NCBI GenBank assembly: GCA_051294375.1
Contig: CM119266.1
Span: forward strand, 23,384,413-23,448,412
Reading direction: 5' to 3'
DNA length: 64,000 nt
Source: Paraspadella gotoi
Taxonomy: Eukaryota; Chaetognatha
A program made the position numbers and the translations under genes. Shown here one piece after another: positions 53,439 through 64,000 of this stretch; position 1 is the stretch's first letter, and each line of letters starts with the position of its first letter. The notes below the pieces were generated by a model that worked only from the letters and a program-made list of their open reading frames with translations, did no database searches and was not told where the DNA came from.

Positions 53439-54252
53439 TAAGTTTGCCTCCGCCCGCGCGACAACAGAGGAGCTGAATGTATTGGTTAGCTGACAAAGAC
53501 ATAACGTTGGAGGTCAGGGGGAGCACAAGCACAAGATTTAGGCGAAGGGGGATTGCATGGGAGCTGGGGAAGAGGAGTGGAAAAGGGGTGGAGGAGTGGG
53601 GTAGTTGGCGTGTATAGGAGGCAGGGTTGGGGTAAGTATTGGGTAAGAAAAAGAATATATAGAAAATATAAAGAAAAGGCTTTATATTGTACATAATTAT
53701 ATTTTTTCATTGGAGTATGAAGAAAAACAACAAAACAAATAGGAGTGTTTGATTGTAATAAAATAGACACGTAAAAATGAACGTTTTCTCTCTCTCCTTC
53801 TCTCTCTCATCTCTCATCTCTCTCTCCTCTCTTTCTCTTCTCTCTCTCTCTCTTCTCATTCTCTCTCTCTCTCTTGGACGTGTTCGAGCGAGAAATTGTA
53901 GAATTTTTTAATGGCTGCCCTGGGAAATTTCAAAGACAACCTCGCATTGCTATTTTCGTCTTTTTCGTCTTTAGTCGTCGTCGCCTCCGTAGTCTTGTTC
54001 TTTGACATCCGGACCGACGACTTCTCTGTGAAAAAAAAAGAAAGATAAAATGAAAAGAAAAAAGAAAAGAAAAGGAAATGTGGCAACGAAGACAAATGTA
54101 GTCTGAAAGCGAAAAACTAATCTGCGAGTTGGCGCCTTTCGAGAATTACGAAAGTTTTCGCGGAAAAAAAATGAAATAACACGAATTTTCCTTAAATTGA
54201 CGTTTTGGAAAAAAAAACTAGAGAAAATTTAACCCCTAGTCGCCAACAACCC

Positions 54253-54256
<4 letters not shown>

Positions 54257-54293
<37 letters not shown>

Positions 54294-54301
54294 GAGAGAG
54301 A

Positions 54302-54335
<34 letters not shown>

Positions 54336-54350
54336 ACGGACAGAGAGAGA
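54257..54350. repeat. (GA)n microsatellite, interrupted
   Basis: A GA block with ACGAGAG and GAAGAG breaks. A cleaner GA tract lies at 54519-54590. Confidence 0.93.
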
Positions 54351-54515
54351 GAACGAAAGAGGGAAGAAGTGAGCGAAGAGGCTGTGTTGAGTTTTTGAAA
54401 AAGAAAAGAAAAAAAAAAAAACAAAAAAAAAAGAAAAAAACCCGAAGCGTGTTCGGTAGCAACTTTAACAAATGATTTCGGATGGCTTTTCGCAATTCCT
54501 CTTTCGATTTCCATA

Positions 54516-54575
<60 letters not shown>

Positions 54576-55101
54576 GAGAGCGAGAGGAGGGAGAGAAGAG
54601 AAAGAAAAAATTTCGCTTCGACTCGACATTTTCTCCGCGAGAGTTCCATTAGTTTTTTTGTGCGTGTTCTCGACTTACCCTGGCCTCTCCCGTCTCTGCC
54701 CCTTCCCCCTTTTGGCGACTCACCCTCCCAACCGCGTTCCTCTTCTGACTAAACATTCCTCACTTTCTTTGTCAAAGCAGCAGCAGCAGCAGCAGCCTTC
54801 TTCTACGAGTGATTCTTTTCAAACGCGACGCGGATCGGATTCGACTTCTCTCCTCTCTTTTCGTCTCTTCCTCCGAACTTCTCTAATTCTCAATTCTCAA
54901 ATTTGCCGATATTCCTATTCTGCTCATATCATCTCCCACATTAACGTTCTACACACACATAACTTCAGATATGCAGCACTGTTCTCTCGACAACCCGACC
55001 AGCCTCACCTTAACTTGACTTACCTCAACCCTCAACCTTCTCTTTCTCAGTAAAGTCACTCGTGCGCCAAAAGCGTTGACGACGAACAACTCGGATTCCT
55101 T

Positions 55102-55135
<34 letters not shown>

Positions 55136-55402
55136 NNNNNNNNNNNNNNNNNNNNNNNNNNNNNNNNNNNNNNNNNNNNNNNNNNNNNNNNNNNNNNNNN
55201 NNNNNNNNNNNNNNNNNNNNNNNNNNNNNNNNNNNNNNNNNNNNNNNNNNNNNNNNNNNNNNNNNNNNNNNNNNNNNNNNNNNNNNNNNNNNNNNNNNNN
55301 NNNNNNNNNNNNNNNNNNNNNNNNNNNNNNNNNNNNNNNNNNNNNNNNNNNNNNNNNNNNNNNNNNNNNNNNNNNNNNNNNNNNNNNNNNNNNNNNNNNN
55401 NN
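55136..55402. other. Assembly gap, 267 N
   Basis: The gap begins inside a (GTC)n run, so repeat collapse is a likely cause. Confidence 0.99.
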
Positions 55403-55766
55403 GGCGTAGTCGTGAAGAACGTCACCCTTGGACCGACGGAGCCTTTCTTCCGGGCGTCGCCGCGTCCCTTAACCCACCCGGTCCACCGATGCCAACTTCG
55501 GTCTCGGATCGTTTCTCTTCGTTTTCAAGATAAGGACATCGACACAAAGAGCAACAGAAATCTGTTTGTAATGTAATAATTTCTATCGTGTTTGCATTCT
55601 TTTTTAAACACTATGAGTTACGAAGCCAAATATGAATAAACGTCACAATTGTTTCGCTATTGCTTTCAAATTCATTTGCGCGGGAAACCATCCTGTAAAA
55701 AAAACAACAAAATTATCATCCACCATCGACTATCGGGGAAAAAACGGGACCATCATTATCACTACC

Positions 55767-55954
55767 NNNNNNNNNNNNNNNNNNNNNNNNNNNNNNNNNN
55801 NNNNNNNNNNNNNNNNNNNNNNNNNNNNNNNNNNNNNNNNNNNNNNNNNNNNNNNNNNNNNNNNNNNNNNNNNNNNNNNNNNNNNNNNNNNNNNNNNNNN
55901 NNNNNNNNNNNNNNNNNNNNNNNNNNNNNNNNNNNNNNNNNNNNNNNNNNNNNN
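55767..55954. other. Assembly gap, 188 N
   Basis: A run of N in low-complexity surroundings. Confidence 0.99.
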
Positions 55955-56610
55955 GCTGATCAGGTAGAAAACGGGCGGAGCGTGACAAATGGAAGGTGGG
56001 AAGGGTCGGGAGTGGTAACGTGGTGGGGAGTTGTGAAAGTATGCGATGGGGCGTGGGGGTGAACATGTGAAAAATGATAGAGAGGAGGTTGGGGTGAGGA
56101 AGAGCAACGAGGAAAGGAGGCGACGACGGGTCGGTGACTGTGAACGTCTCACGCGGGTGACGACGGGGAAGAAGAAAACTGGAATGAAAAATTGGAGATG
56201 GTCGCAGTGGGTCAGGGATTAAATGGGGATTTGGGAGTGGTAGATATGGGAAATAGGGAAAGGGTCGGGGAAATATGAAAAAGTAACGACGAAAAAAAAA
56301 AAGGTAAAAAGCAAAAATGGAAAACTGTTATGGTAGGGATTCTTTGCGTAGTTTACGTTTTTTTTGAGCTGAGAATTATTTGACCATCAAGCGCGTTTGT
56401 ATAATTGTGTCTAGTTGACTGGGAGAACAACGAAGAAACTGTCTACTCTGATCTCCCAATTTGTTTTGGGGTCCCCGTTCTTTACTTTTCTCTCTTCCCT
56501 CTCCCTTCCTCTCTCTCTCCGCTTCCATTTCTCTTCCACCCGGAATTTTCGCCATTCATCAAAACGCCCTCGGCCGGATTATTTTCAGGCGCCGCGTCAC
56601 CCTCGTACAC

Positions 56611-56730
56611 CTGCGCGGCGAAGATTTGTAACTCTCCGCCGTCACCGCTGCCGCCGACGCTGCCGCCGACGCTGTCGACGTCGTCAGCCGGTGGTAGCTT
56701 TGGTAGGCGGGCTCTGGGCGGCTATCGGCG
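56611..56730 (-). CDS. Possible partial exon, Ala/Ser-rich, cut by a gap
   Basis: A minus-strand frame open from the gap edge. It reads P-E-P-A-Y-Q-S-Y-H-R, then an Ala/Ser/Thr-rich stretch, then A-E-S-Y-K-S-S-P-R. It ends at a CAG|GTGTAC donor in phase 2. GC-rich codons and the donor suggest coding, but no neighbouring exon could be joined and the family is unknown. Confidence 0.3.
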
Positions 56731-56909
56731 NNNNNNNNNNNNNNNNNNNNNNNNNNNNNNNNNNNNNNNNNNNNNNNNNNNNNNNNNNNNNNNNNNNNNN
56801 NNNNNNNNNNNNNNNNNNNNNNNNNNNNNNNNNNNNNNNNNNNNNNNNNNNNNNNNNNNNNNNNNNNNNNNNNNNNNNNNNNNNNNNNNNNNNNNNNNNN
56901 NNNNNNNNN
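56731..56909. other. Assembly gap, 179 N
   Basis: The gap lies upstream (gene sense) of the possible Ala/Ser-rich exon and is followed directly by a (GAAA)n run. Confidence 0.99.
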
Positions 56910-56948
<39 letters not shown>

Positions 56949-57046
56949 AGAGAGAAAATTAGAAATCTCAGGTGGCGCCTGTCGATCTTTTCTTTTTCTC
57001 AGGGAGTGTGGGAGAGACGAAGAGGTTGGGTTTGGTAAAAAATCGT

Positions 57047-57088
57047 NNNNNNNNNNNNNNNNNNNNNNNNNNNNNNNNNNNNNNNNNN
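57047..57088. other. Assembly gap, 42 N
   Basis: A short run of N. Confidence 0.99.
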
Positions 57089-57195
57089 TCATCATCGGTG
57101 ACGTCGACAGCGAGTAGTTAAGGAGTCGAAGAAAATCCCAGTGACGCCAGGACGAGATTCGTTCTTCCTGACGCTGGGGTCGCCCACAACAAAGA

Positions 57196-57499
57196 NNNNN
57201 NNNNNNNNNNNNNNNNNNNNNNNNNNNNNNNNNNNNNNNNNNNNNNNNNNNNNNNNNNNNNNNNNNNNNNNNNNNNNNNNNNNNNNNNNNNNNNNNNNNN
57301 NNNNNNNNNNNNNNNNNNNNNNNNNNNNNNNNNNNNNNNNNNNNNNNNNNNNNNNNNNNNNNNNNNNNNNNNNNNNNNNNNNNNNNNNNNNNNNNNNNNN
57401 NNNNNNNNNNNNNNNNNNNNNNNNNNNNNNNNNNNNNNNNNNNNNNNNNNNNNNNNNNNNNNNNNNNNNNNNNNNNNNNNNNNNNNNNNNNNNNNNNNN
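57196..57499. other. Assembly gap, 304 N
   Basis: A run of N. Confidence 0.99.
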
Positions 57500-57862
57500 C
57501 CAATTTGCCAATAAAATCTCAAGCGAGAAACTTTAGCTTTTTTTGTGTATAAAACTTTCTTTTCGATATGTTAGAATCAAGAGTAAGCTATTTTTGTATT
57601 TCAATCAAGGCTGCTATATGTGCTGGACTTTACAAAACTTTTATCGATAGATGTTGGTCGCATTTTTCTTTTACGTTTACTTCAATTGATGCATTTACTT
57701 TTTAACTCCCCTCGCCTGCTGCAGAATTAAGCGCGGATACATATAGTACACGCAGGTATAGTACGCGCAAGCGCAAACATCGCATCTCGAAAACGTTTCC
57801 CGCGCTTCTTTCATTATCCTTCGATTGTTCCCTTTGTGCTCGAGACGCCGCAGCGTCTGTGG

Positions 57863-57865
57863 AAG

Positions 57866-57944
<79 letters not shown>

Positions 57945-57960
57945 AGAGAAGAAGAGAGGG
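57863..57960. repeat. (GA)n microsatellite, interrupted
   Basis: A GA tract of about 98 bp with AGAAGAG breaks at both ends. Confidence 0.94.
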
Positions 57961-58162
57961 AGAGAAGAGAAAATCAGATTTCATGTTACCTCTGATGTTG
58001 AAGTTCCAAAGGGTAAAGAGTGTTACGCTTAGAAGGTGAAAGAACAAGTCGTGACAGAAAAAGGAAAAGTAATAAGGAATTGAACTAATTCGTGGAAATT
58101 GCTTAAATTATTAATTTAACAAACAAACCAAAAAGATACTGGGTTAAAAAGTAAAAAAAGTA

Positions 58163-58305
58163 ATGAAAGAAAGAAAGAAAGAAAGAAAAGAAGAGGGAGG
58201 GGGGAAGAAGAAAGAAAGAAAGAGGGGGAATAAAAAAGAAAGAGGAAAAGAAAGAAGGAAAGAAAGAAAGAAAGAAAGAAAGAAAGAAAAGAAAGAAAGA
58301 AAGGA
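58163..58305. repeat. (GAAA)n array
   Basis: Tandem GAAA units with AGGGGG interruptions; a pure-purine strand over about 140 bp. Confidence 0.9.
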
Positions 58306-58443
58306 GGAGAAAGAAATTTCGTTGAATGAAAGGAAGAAAGGCGTCTGAGGCGCCAGGAGAAAAAGATAGGATGAATAAAATGCCGCAGGGCCAGCTAAAG
58401 CAAAGCTAGAGAAACGAAGACAAAAGGAAACGGACGAAAACAG

Positions 58444-58619
58444 AAGAGAGAGAGAGAGAGAGAAGAGAGAGGAGAGAGAGAAGAGAGAGAGAGACTACTC
58501 AAGAAAGAAAAATCCCCGCTTTCTTTCGGCTCCCTTCTGTAAGAGCGAGACGAGAGACCCTAATGGAATAAAAGCCTCGTGGCCAAAAACCCAACTCTCT
58601 CTCTCTTCTCTCGTTCTCT

Positions 58620-58665
<46 letters not shown>

Positions 58666-58684
58666 TCTCTACTCTCTCTCTCTT
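58444..58684. repeat. GA block followed by CT block
   Basis: A GA-rich stretch (58444-58495) and a CT-rich stretch (58594-58684) lie in opposite sense about 100 bp apart. They could pair as an imperfect inverted repeat. Confidence 0.9.
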
Positions 58685-60096
58685 GCTCCTGTTTCGGTGC
58701 GGACGTGAATGGAAGGATAAGCCCGAGAGGTTATCGGGGCTTATGGAGTTTCATGTGAGGTCAGATTTTCTGGTTTCCGGATGAGATTGGGGAAAGCGGT
58801 CAGCAAGGGGGCGGGGGAGGGGGGCGCAGTATGGCAGAGGAAGTCTGGAAGAAAAGGAGAAGAATGAAAGAAAAGAAAGAAAAGGAATGAACGAGAAGAG
58901 AAATGAGAATTTCGCCGCGTTCGCATTTAGAAAGTCAAGAAGGAGAAAATGAGAAGAATTCTTTTTTCTTATATACATGCATAATATTGCCCTAAAAAAT
59001 TAAACAAATTAGAATTTGAAAAAAAACAACCAATCCAACAAGAGCGACTATAATGTGATTGAAAATATCTAAAAAGAAAAGTGAAAAATATAAGAAACGT
59101 TAAATTAAGAGACTTGTTAAGATATGATAGTGAAGGAGGAGGAGAAGGAGGAGGAAAAGGAGGAGGAGGAGGTAAAGGAGCGGTTGATTCCCGCGAAAAT
59201 TGAGCCGGGAAAGGATTTCATTATGCATGGCGCGAAATATTTGTAAACAAACAAAAAGGAAAATGAGGTTTTGGATTATTTATATTCTCTGATAGAATAG
59301 GGAGCGGGAATTTCGTAGTAGAGCGTAAGGCTTGAAGCTAAGATGGCGGAAGTCAGTCGGGTTGTCAACGATTGAATTTTATCTCGATCTTTATTTGCGA
59401 TTTCATTTCCGATAGTCTATAAACACTTTTCATTACAACCATAAATTCCAATGGTTTTTTTTTTCTTGTTCTTTTGAACTTTCCTTCTCGTTTCCTTCTC
59501 TCCTTTCTTTTCTTTTTTTTCCCCCCCTTCCTTCATTTCCGTGTCTCTCAAGGATTTTCTCATTCCACTTTCCATTCATCTTCCATCTGCAACTGCGAAT
59601 GATTTTTCCCATAAATCACAGAATCTCTCTTCGAAAATTCCCGGGAGAAGGGAGAGGAGGAGGAGGAGGAGGAAGAGGAGGAAGGAAGAGCGAGGGAAGA
59701 CGCCAGTCTGGTTTCCGAATCTTATTTCAATGTTCCATGGCAACCGAATTGTGCCCTGGTTGCTGCGAGACGAGGGGGGGGGTAGGGGAGGGGAGGGAAC
59801 AAGGGGAAGGAAAGAGGACTCCGCCTTCCCCCCTTGATAGCAACGCACAAACTTTATTCAGATGAATCTTTGATGTATTCAATTTTCCCCCGGGCAAAGG
59901 GAAAAATATGCATCTCGGCGCCGAAAAGGTGGATCGAAAGGTAGGGGCGGGTGAGAGTTAGAGGGGCTGAAGAGAGGGAAATAGAAAGAAAAGAAACTTG
60001 TATATCCTCATCTATCCACATGCTATCCTGTGAGTAATACGAATTTTTTCATTTTACAATTCGTTTGTACGAATTTTATTGATAAAAGATTTTTTC

Positions 60097-60103
60097 CTCT
60101 CTC

Positions 60104-60167
<64 letters not shown>

Positions 60168-60188
60168 TCTTCTCTCTCTCTCTCTCTG
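60097..60188. repeat. (CT)n microsatellite
   Basis: A CT tract of about 90 bp with one CTTCT break. Confidence 0.95.
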
Positions 60189-60727
60189 TCGCGAGCAATC
60201 TTTCCGGTTCGAACCTTGATGATGAAAAATTCATGCGCGCCTCCTCTGATCAAATAAGGCGAAGGCGCCGGCGGCAGAAGGCAAAAGGAGGCGCCGACGG
60301 GTAATAAAGGAGGAAAGGAAAGAAAAAATAAAGGTGAAAGGAGAGAAAAAGGAAAGGCGAAAGAAAGGAAAAAAGGTGAGGTGAAAGAAAATAAAGGAGA
60401 TGAAAGGGACAAAAAATAAATAAAAAAAAAATTTTAAAAAAGAAAACAAAATCATAGAAAGGAAATGGAGGGAACAATAAAGAAAGACCCCACCAAAAAA
60501 ATAAGGCGTTGAAAGAAAAAAAAAGAAGATTAGATTAAAATGAGAGAGGTAAAAAGATAGGACAGCGGGCGGTCGAGGGCGGGGGGAGATAAAAAAAAGG
60601 AGAACTCGAGAGAAACCGGTAAAGTGGGAAGCATCATCAATTTACATTAGATTTAGTCGGTGATCGATGCGGCGGAAGAAAGTGAAAAAGAGTTCCTTTT
60701 AACAAGTTCAGGTAATTCAGCCGGAAA

Positions 60728-60752
60728 NNNNNNNNNNNNNNNNNNNNNNNNN
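60728..60752. other. Assembly gap, 25 N
   Basis: Exactly 25 N; a likely placeholder. Confidence 0.99.
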
Positions 60753-60795
60753 AAATGATGGAGCCCCGGCAAAAAGGTACGCAGAAAGCGCGGAA

Positions 60796-60860
<65 letters not shown>

Positions 60861-60895
60861 AGAGAGAAGAATGGAGGACGGAGAGAGAGAGGAAG

Positions 60896-60936
<41 letters not shown>

Positions 60937-60955
60937 GAGAAGAGAGAGAGACTGA
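60796..60955. repeat. (GA)n block, interrupted
   Basis: GA runs with GGAGAG and AGAAGAG breaks over about 160 bp. It leads into a sequence duplicated at the window end. Confidence 0.93.
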
Positions 60956-61174
60956 AGGACGAACGATATGTGAAATAAAAAATGATCCAGATAAGCCGGA
61001 TTTACCTTTTTATAACGGTTTTCGTGACTTTATAACCTTTGAAATTTTACAATCTCTATTTGAGGTTTTTGATCGACTTTTTATGCAAAACAACGAAAGC
61101 ACTCTCTCTCTCCTCTCGTGTTATCTGTTGTTATTCCTTTTCTGCATTTGATCAAAAAAAAATCATCTACATCT
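60951..61174. repeat. Direct repeat copy 1 (partner at 63775)
   Basis: ACTGAAGGACGAACGATATG through ATCATCTACATC is repeated at 63775-64000 with small indels, at an offset of 2824 bp. The GA tract also precedes both copies. Confidence 0.9.
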
Positions 61175-62887
61175 TGGACAGGTGAGAGAGTAGACGAGAG
61201 AAGAAGAGAGAGAAGAGGGAGAGAGATGAGCAAAAGAGAAAAGAGAGAGATGGAGGAGAGAGAGATGAGAGAGCGTGGATGGGAGAGAGTGCCATCTGCT
61301 GTTGATGATTGCACTTTTGTCAGCTCCAGGGCGGCAATTTATCCTTGCTCTCCATTTGAACTCTTGAAAATGAAAGAAGGATCTCGAGCGAAGATTGCGA
61401 TTCTCATCATATTCCGGCGTTCCTCCTCTTCCTCCTCCTCTTCCTTCTACCGCCTTCCTTCCCGTCGATGACCGCTCGCCCGGATCGGGCTGTTCATTGT
61501 CTTCCGGGTCGGCGCCGCTTACCCTCTGACCTGGATTCCTTCTTACTATTTATTTTCCTGTATTCCGCTGAGTTATAAATTAGAGTCACTACACTGCGTT
61601 AGACACTATTCGAATATAAGCACATAAAGCAAACTAATTAATCCTTTCACAATCCCTTTGATCCAGTATATTAAATGAAACAAATACTAAAAATATTCAT
61701 ACAAGCAATGGCCGTGACTGTTAGACCGACTATCGTGTTTAAGGGCTTTAGACCGCCATCTTAATTACAAAATATTGGACACCTTCAACACCCTCTCCAG
61801 TATTGTATGCGTATTGTCTATTAATGTAAGAAAAAGTTGATTTTAACTAAGGCTCCTCAAGTACTTTCGACTCCGCCGCCTCTTCGGCATTTTTCATCAT
61901 CCTCTGATGCAAAATTCGGTCGTCGTAACCTTATTTCGTTAGCGCCTCAGAAGTTTCATCGCTGAGTGAATCAATTCACGATTTACCACAATTTTCTGTC
62001 CGTCCAGCTATTATTCGTATCGGAAAACATTTTCTCGTTTTCCTCGGTTCGTTTAAGGAGTTTATGACTTGCGGCAAACAGTCAAGATTAATAGAAGCAA
62101 TAGCTTAACTTTACCAACAGAAAATCTCCCGAATGCAAAAAGCAACTCCAGTTCGAACCCGCAACGCCACTTCCTCTTCTCTCACCAACAAGGAACGGTG
62201 GCGGATTAGCCGGGCGTGATTCATTGTTTTCGCAGTGGCGGCGGCGGCGGCGGCGGCGTCGGGCGGCGGGATGTTGGCCGTAGGCGACCAACCTGAGCAC
62301 CTGCGCAAAAAACGCTCGAGTCATGATGGGGATATTTTTTTCGCGCCACAGAGGGCGCGGAGTGAGTCTGAGGTGAGAGAGAGGAATTCGAGATGAAGAA
62401 AGAGAGGAAGAGAAGAGAGAGGGTCTATTGGGAGGTTGTATTTAGTTATAAAGAAGGTATGAAGAGTTTAGAGTTGGCAACTGAATACAGGAATAATGAA
62501 TGGAATATGAAAATAAGGAGGACGATAAATTTAAGAGCATAGAATTGAAATAAAGGTTTTGGACTATAAGACAGAAGCGCAGAGCGGAAGATAGACTGGA
62601 TAAGAGAAAATTATGAAAAGAGAGAGAAGGCCAGAAGGTATGAGCACAACTGAACGAAACACGGAGGGCAGAACGATCTTTTTGATTGATTCTTTGTGGA
62701 TAGGAGTGAGAGTCGCCGTCGAGCAACTGTGAATGGATGTGAAAGAATGAAGACGTGGATTAGTGAAGTCACGATTTAAAAAAGAGGAAAAAACGAGGAA
62801 ATGAAACAGAGGGACGTCAATGTCTTTGGGGAGTCGGTGAATAAAAGGAAGAAGAGACGAACGACGCAGAGAAAGAAAGGAACGACA

Positions 62888-63000
62888 ACAAAGGAGAAGA
62901 GAGAGAGAGAGAGAGAAGAGAAGAGAGAGAGAGAGAGAAGAGATGAGAGAGAGAGAGAAGAGAGAGAGAGATGAGAGAGAGAGATGAGAGAGAGAGAGCG
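62888..63000. repeat. (GA)n block, interrupted
   Basis: GA runs interrupted by AGAAGAG and GATGAG. Confidence 0.93.
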
Positions 63001-63774
63001 ACGTCGGTACAACAGACCGAAAGCCTCGGCAGGCAGGCGGAGTTGGCGCGGAGCCACGGAGAGGCGCGGTAATGATTGATTCTTGGACGAAGCCTTTCCG
63101 CGTTCGGAAACGTCGGGGCGAAGAGATGGAGTCTGTGTGGGGGTTGGAGCCGTTGGTGTAGGTGAGGTGGAGGGAGAGAGGGAAGCTGAGGACGAGTCCG
63201 CTGTCGGCCGAATGCGATCAAAATACCCCTTCCCTCTTGGCATTGATTCTCGGCGCTTTCTCCCTTTACGGAGGCGCTCGGCGATCTGGGCGGTTGGGTT
63301 GGTGGCGTGGTGGCGGCGAATATTGGAGCGGGAGGCGCAGGAGCGCGGAGGTGAGCGGCGAGAGGCAGTCACGTCAGACAGACGCCGATGATCTCGCTAA
63401 CTTTAGTTCGAAGAAAATCAGCCATTAGAGTCATTTCTGATAACGCCCCAAACCTCGCCATCAATTTATTGTCATAGTCTCAATATATAAAGACACTGCA
63501 TAAAATTTTTAAATTCATTTAACTCGCAATTGACACTCACGCTGTCTTGAAAAGTGAGAAAGTTGCTGTTATACAGACTGAGAGCTGAAAAACAAGTTGG
63601 TTGAAATTCGACGAGGTCCCGTTGAATTAAAACTCACAAGCGAGGAGAAAAAAAGAAAAGATTACGAATTACATCTACAAAAATTATACAATTTAGTATA
63701 ATTTAGCTCTAATATAATTAAACAATAAGTAATGTCGATCTCTCTCTGGGAGAGAGAGAGAGAGAGAGAGAGAG

Positions 63775-64000
63775 ACTGAAGGACGAACGATATGTGAAAT
63801 AAAATGATCAGATAAGCCCGGATTTACCTTTTTAATAACGTTTTCGTGACTTTATAACCTTTTTGAAATTTTACAATCTCTATTTTGAAGTTTTGATCGA
63901 CTTTTTATGCAAACAAACGAAGAAGCAGCTCTCTCTCTCCCTCTCTGTTATCTGTTGTTATTCTTTTCTGCATTTTGATGAAAAAAAATCCATCTACATC
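63775..64000. repeat. Direct repeat copy 2, running off the window
   Basis: Matches 60951-61174 up to the last base of the window, so the duplicated block is longer than can be seen. Confidence 0.9.

Noticed and set aside
62140-62170. B-box-like GGGTTCGAAC on the minus strand
   Set aside because: No T-stem pairing and no A box at the right distance.

Overview
The window looks like arthropod genomic DNA: long introns, canonical GT-AG splice sites, an Antennapedia-class Hox gene, and no operons or bacterial gene density. The extreme load of (GA)n/(CT)n microsatellites, the (GTC)n runs and the foldback elements would fit a repeat-rich crustacean, but I cannot name the species. Eleven N gaps (three of exactly 25 N) and several near-identical local duplications differing mostly by small indels show a draft assembly that may hold uncollapsed copies.

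Only four genes could be rebuilt by hand from phase-matched splice sites. (1) 725-2217, minus: a four-exon gene for a 293-residue protein. Its C-terminal 130 residues read as a fatty-acid-binding-protein (FABP/calycin) fold behind a roughly 160-residue disordered extension. (2) 11525-27823, minus: a three-exon Hox gene for a 717-residue protein. It has an IFPWM hexapeptide and a full homeodomain most like arthropod fushi tarazu (ftz). Its first intron is 14 kb and contains a 3.7-kb tandem duplication. (3) 42440-45680, minus: a partial, apparently undescribed gene for a protein with acidic segments and a C-terminal array of nine basic heptads of the type RRxKGGP. It lies in a duplicated segment; the 42-kb copy is open, while the 44-45-kb copy carries frame disruptions. 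(4) 51765-52721, plus: a small four-exon gene for a 164-residue protein with an N-terminal hydrophobic segment, a Glu-rich helix and one C-terminal C2H2 zinc finger.

Other content. An 884-bp TTAA-flanked MITE-like element (43460-44343) sits in one copy of the 42-45-kb duplication, and the other copy preserves the empty site. Two families of dispersed AT-rich repeats, a 92-bp hairpin, a 20-bp minisatellite and many microsatellites fill the rest. A composite ETS/CRE motif, a second ETS motif and a YY1-like motif lie just upstream of the ftz start codon. A few CTCF-like motifs are scattered over the window.

The four genes do not form an evident pathway. The ftz-type gene places the window in or near a Hox cluster; no second homeobox was seen. 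Most long open frames are microsatellite read-throughs (Ser-Leu or Arg-Glu dipeptides) and were left out.
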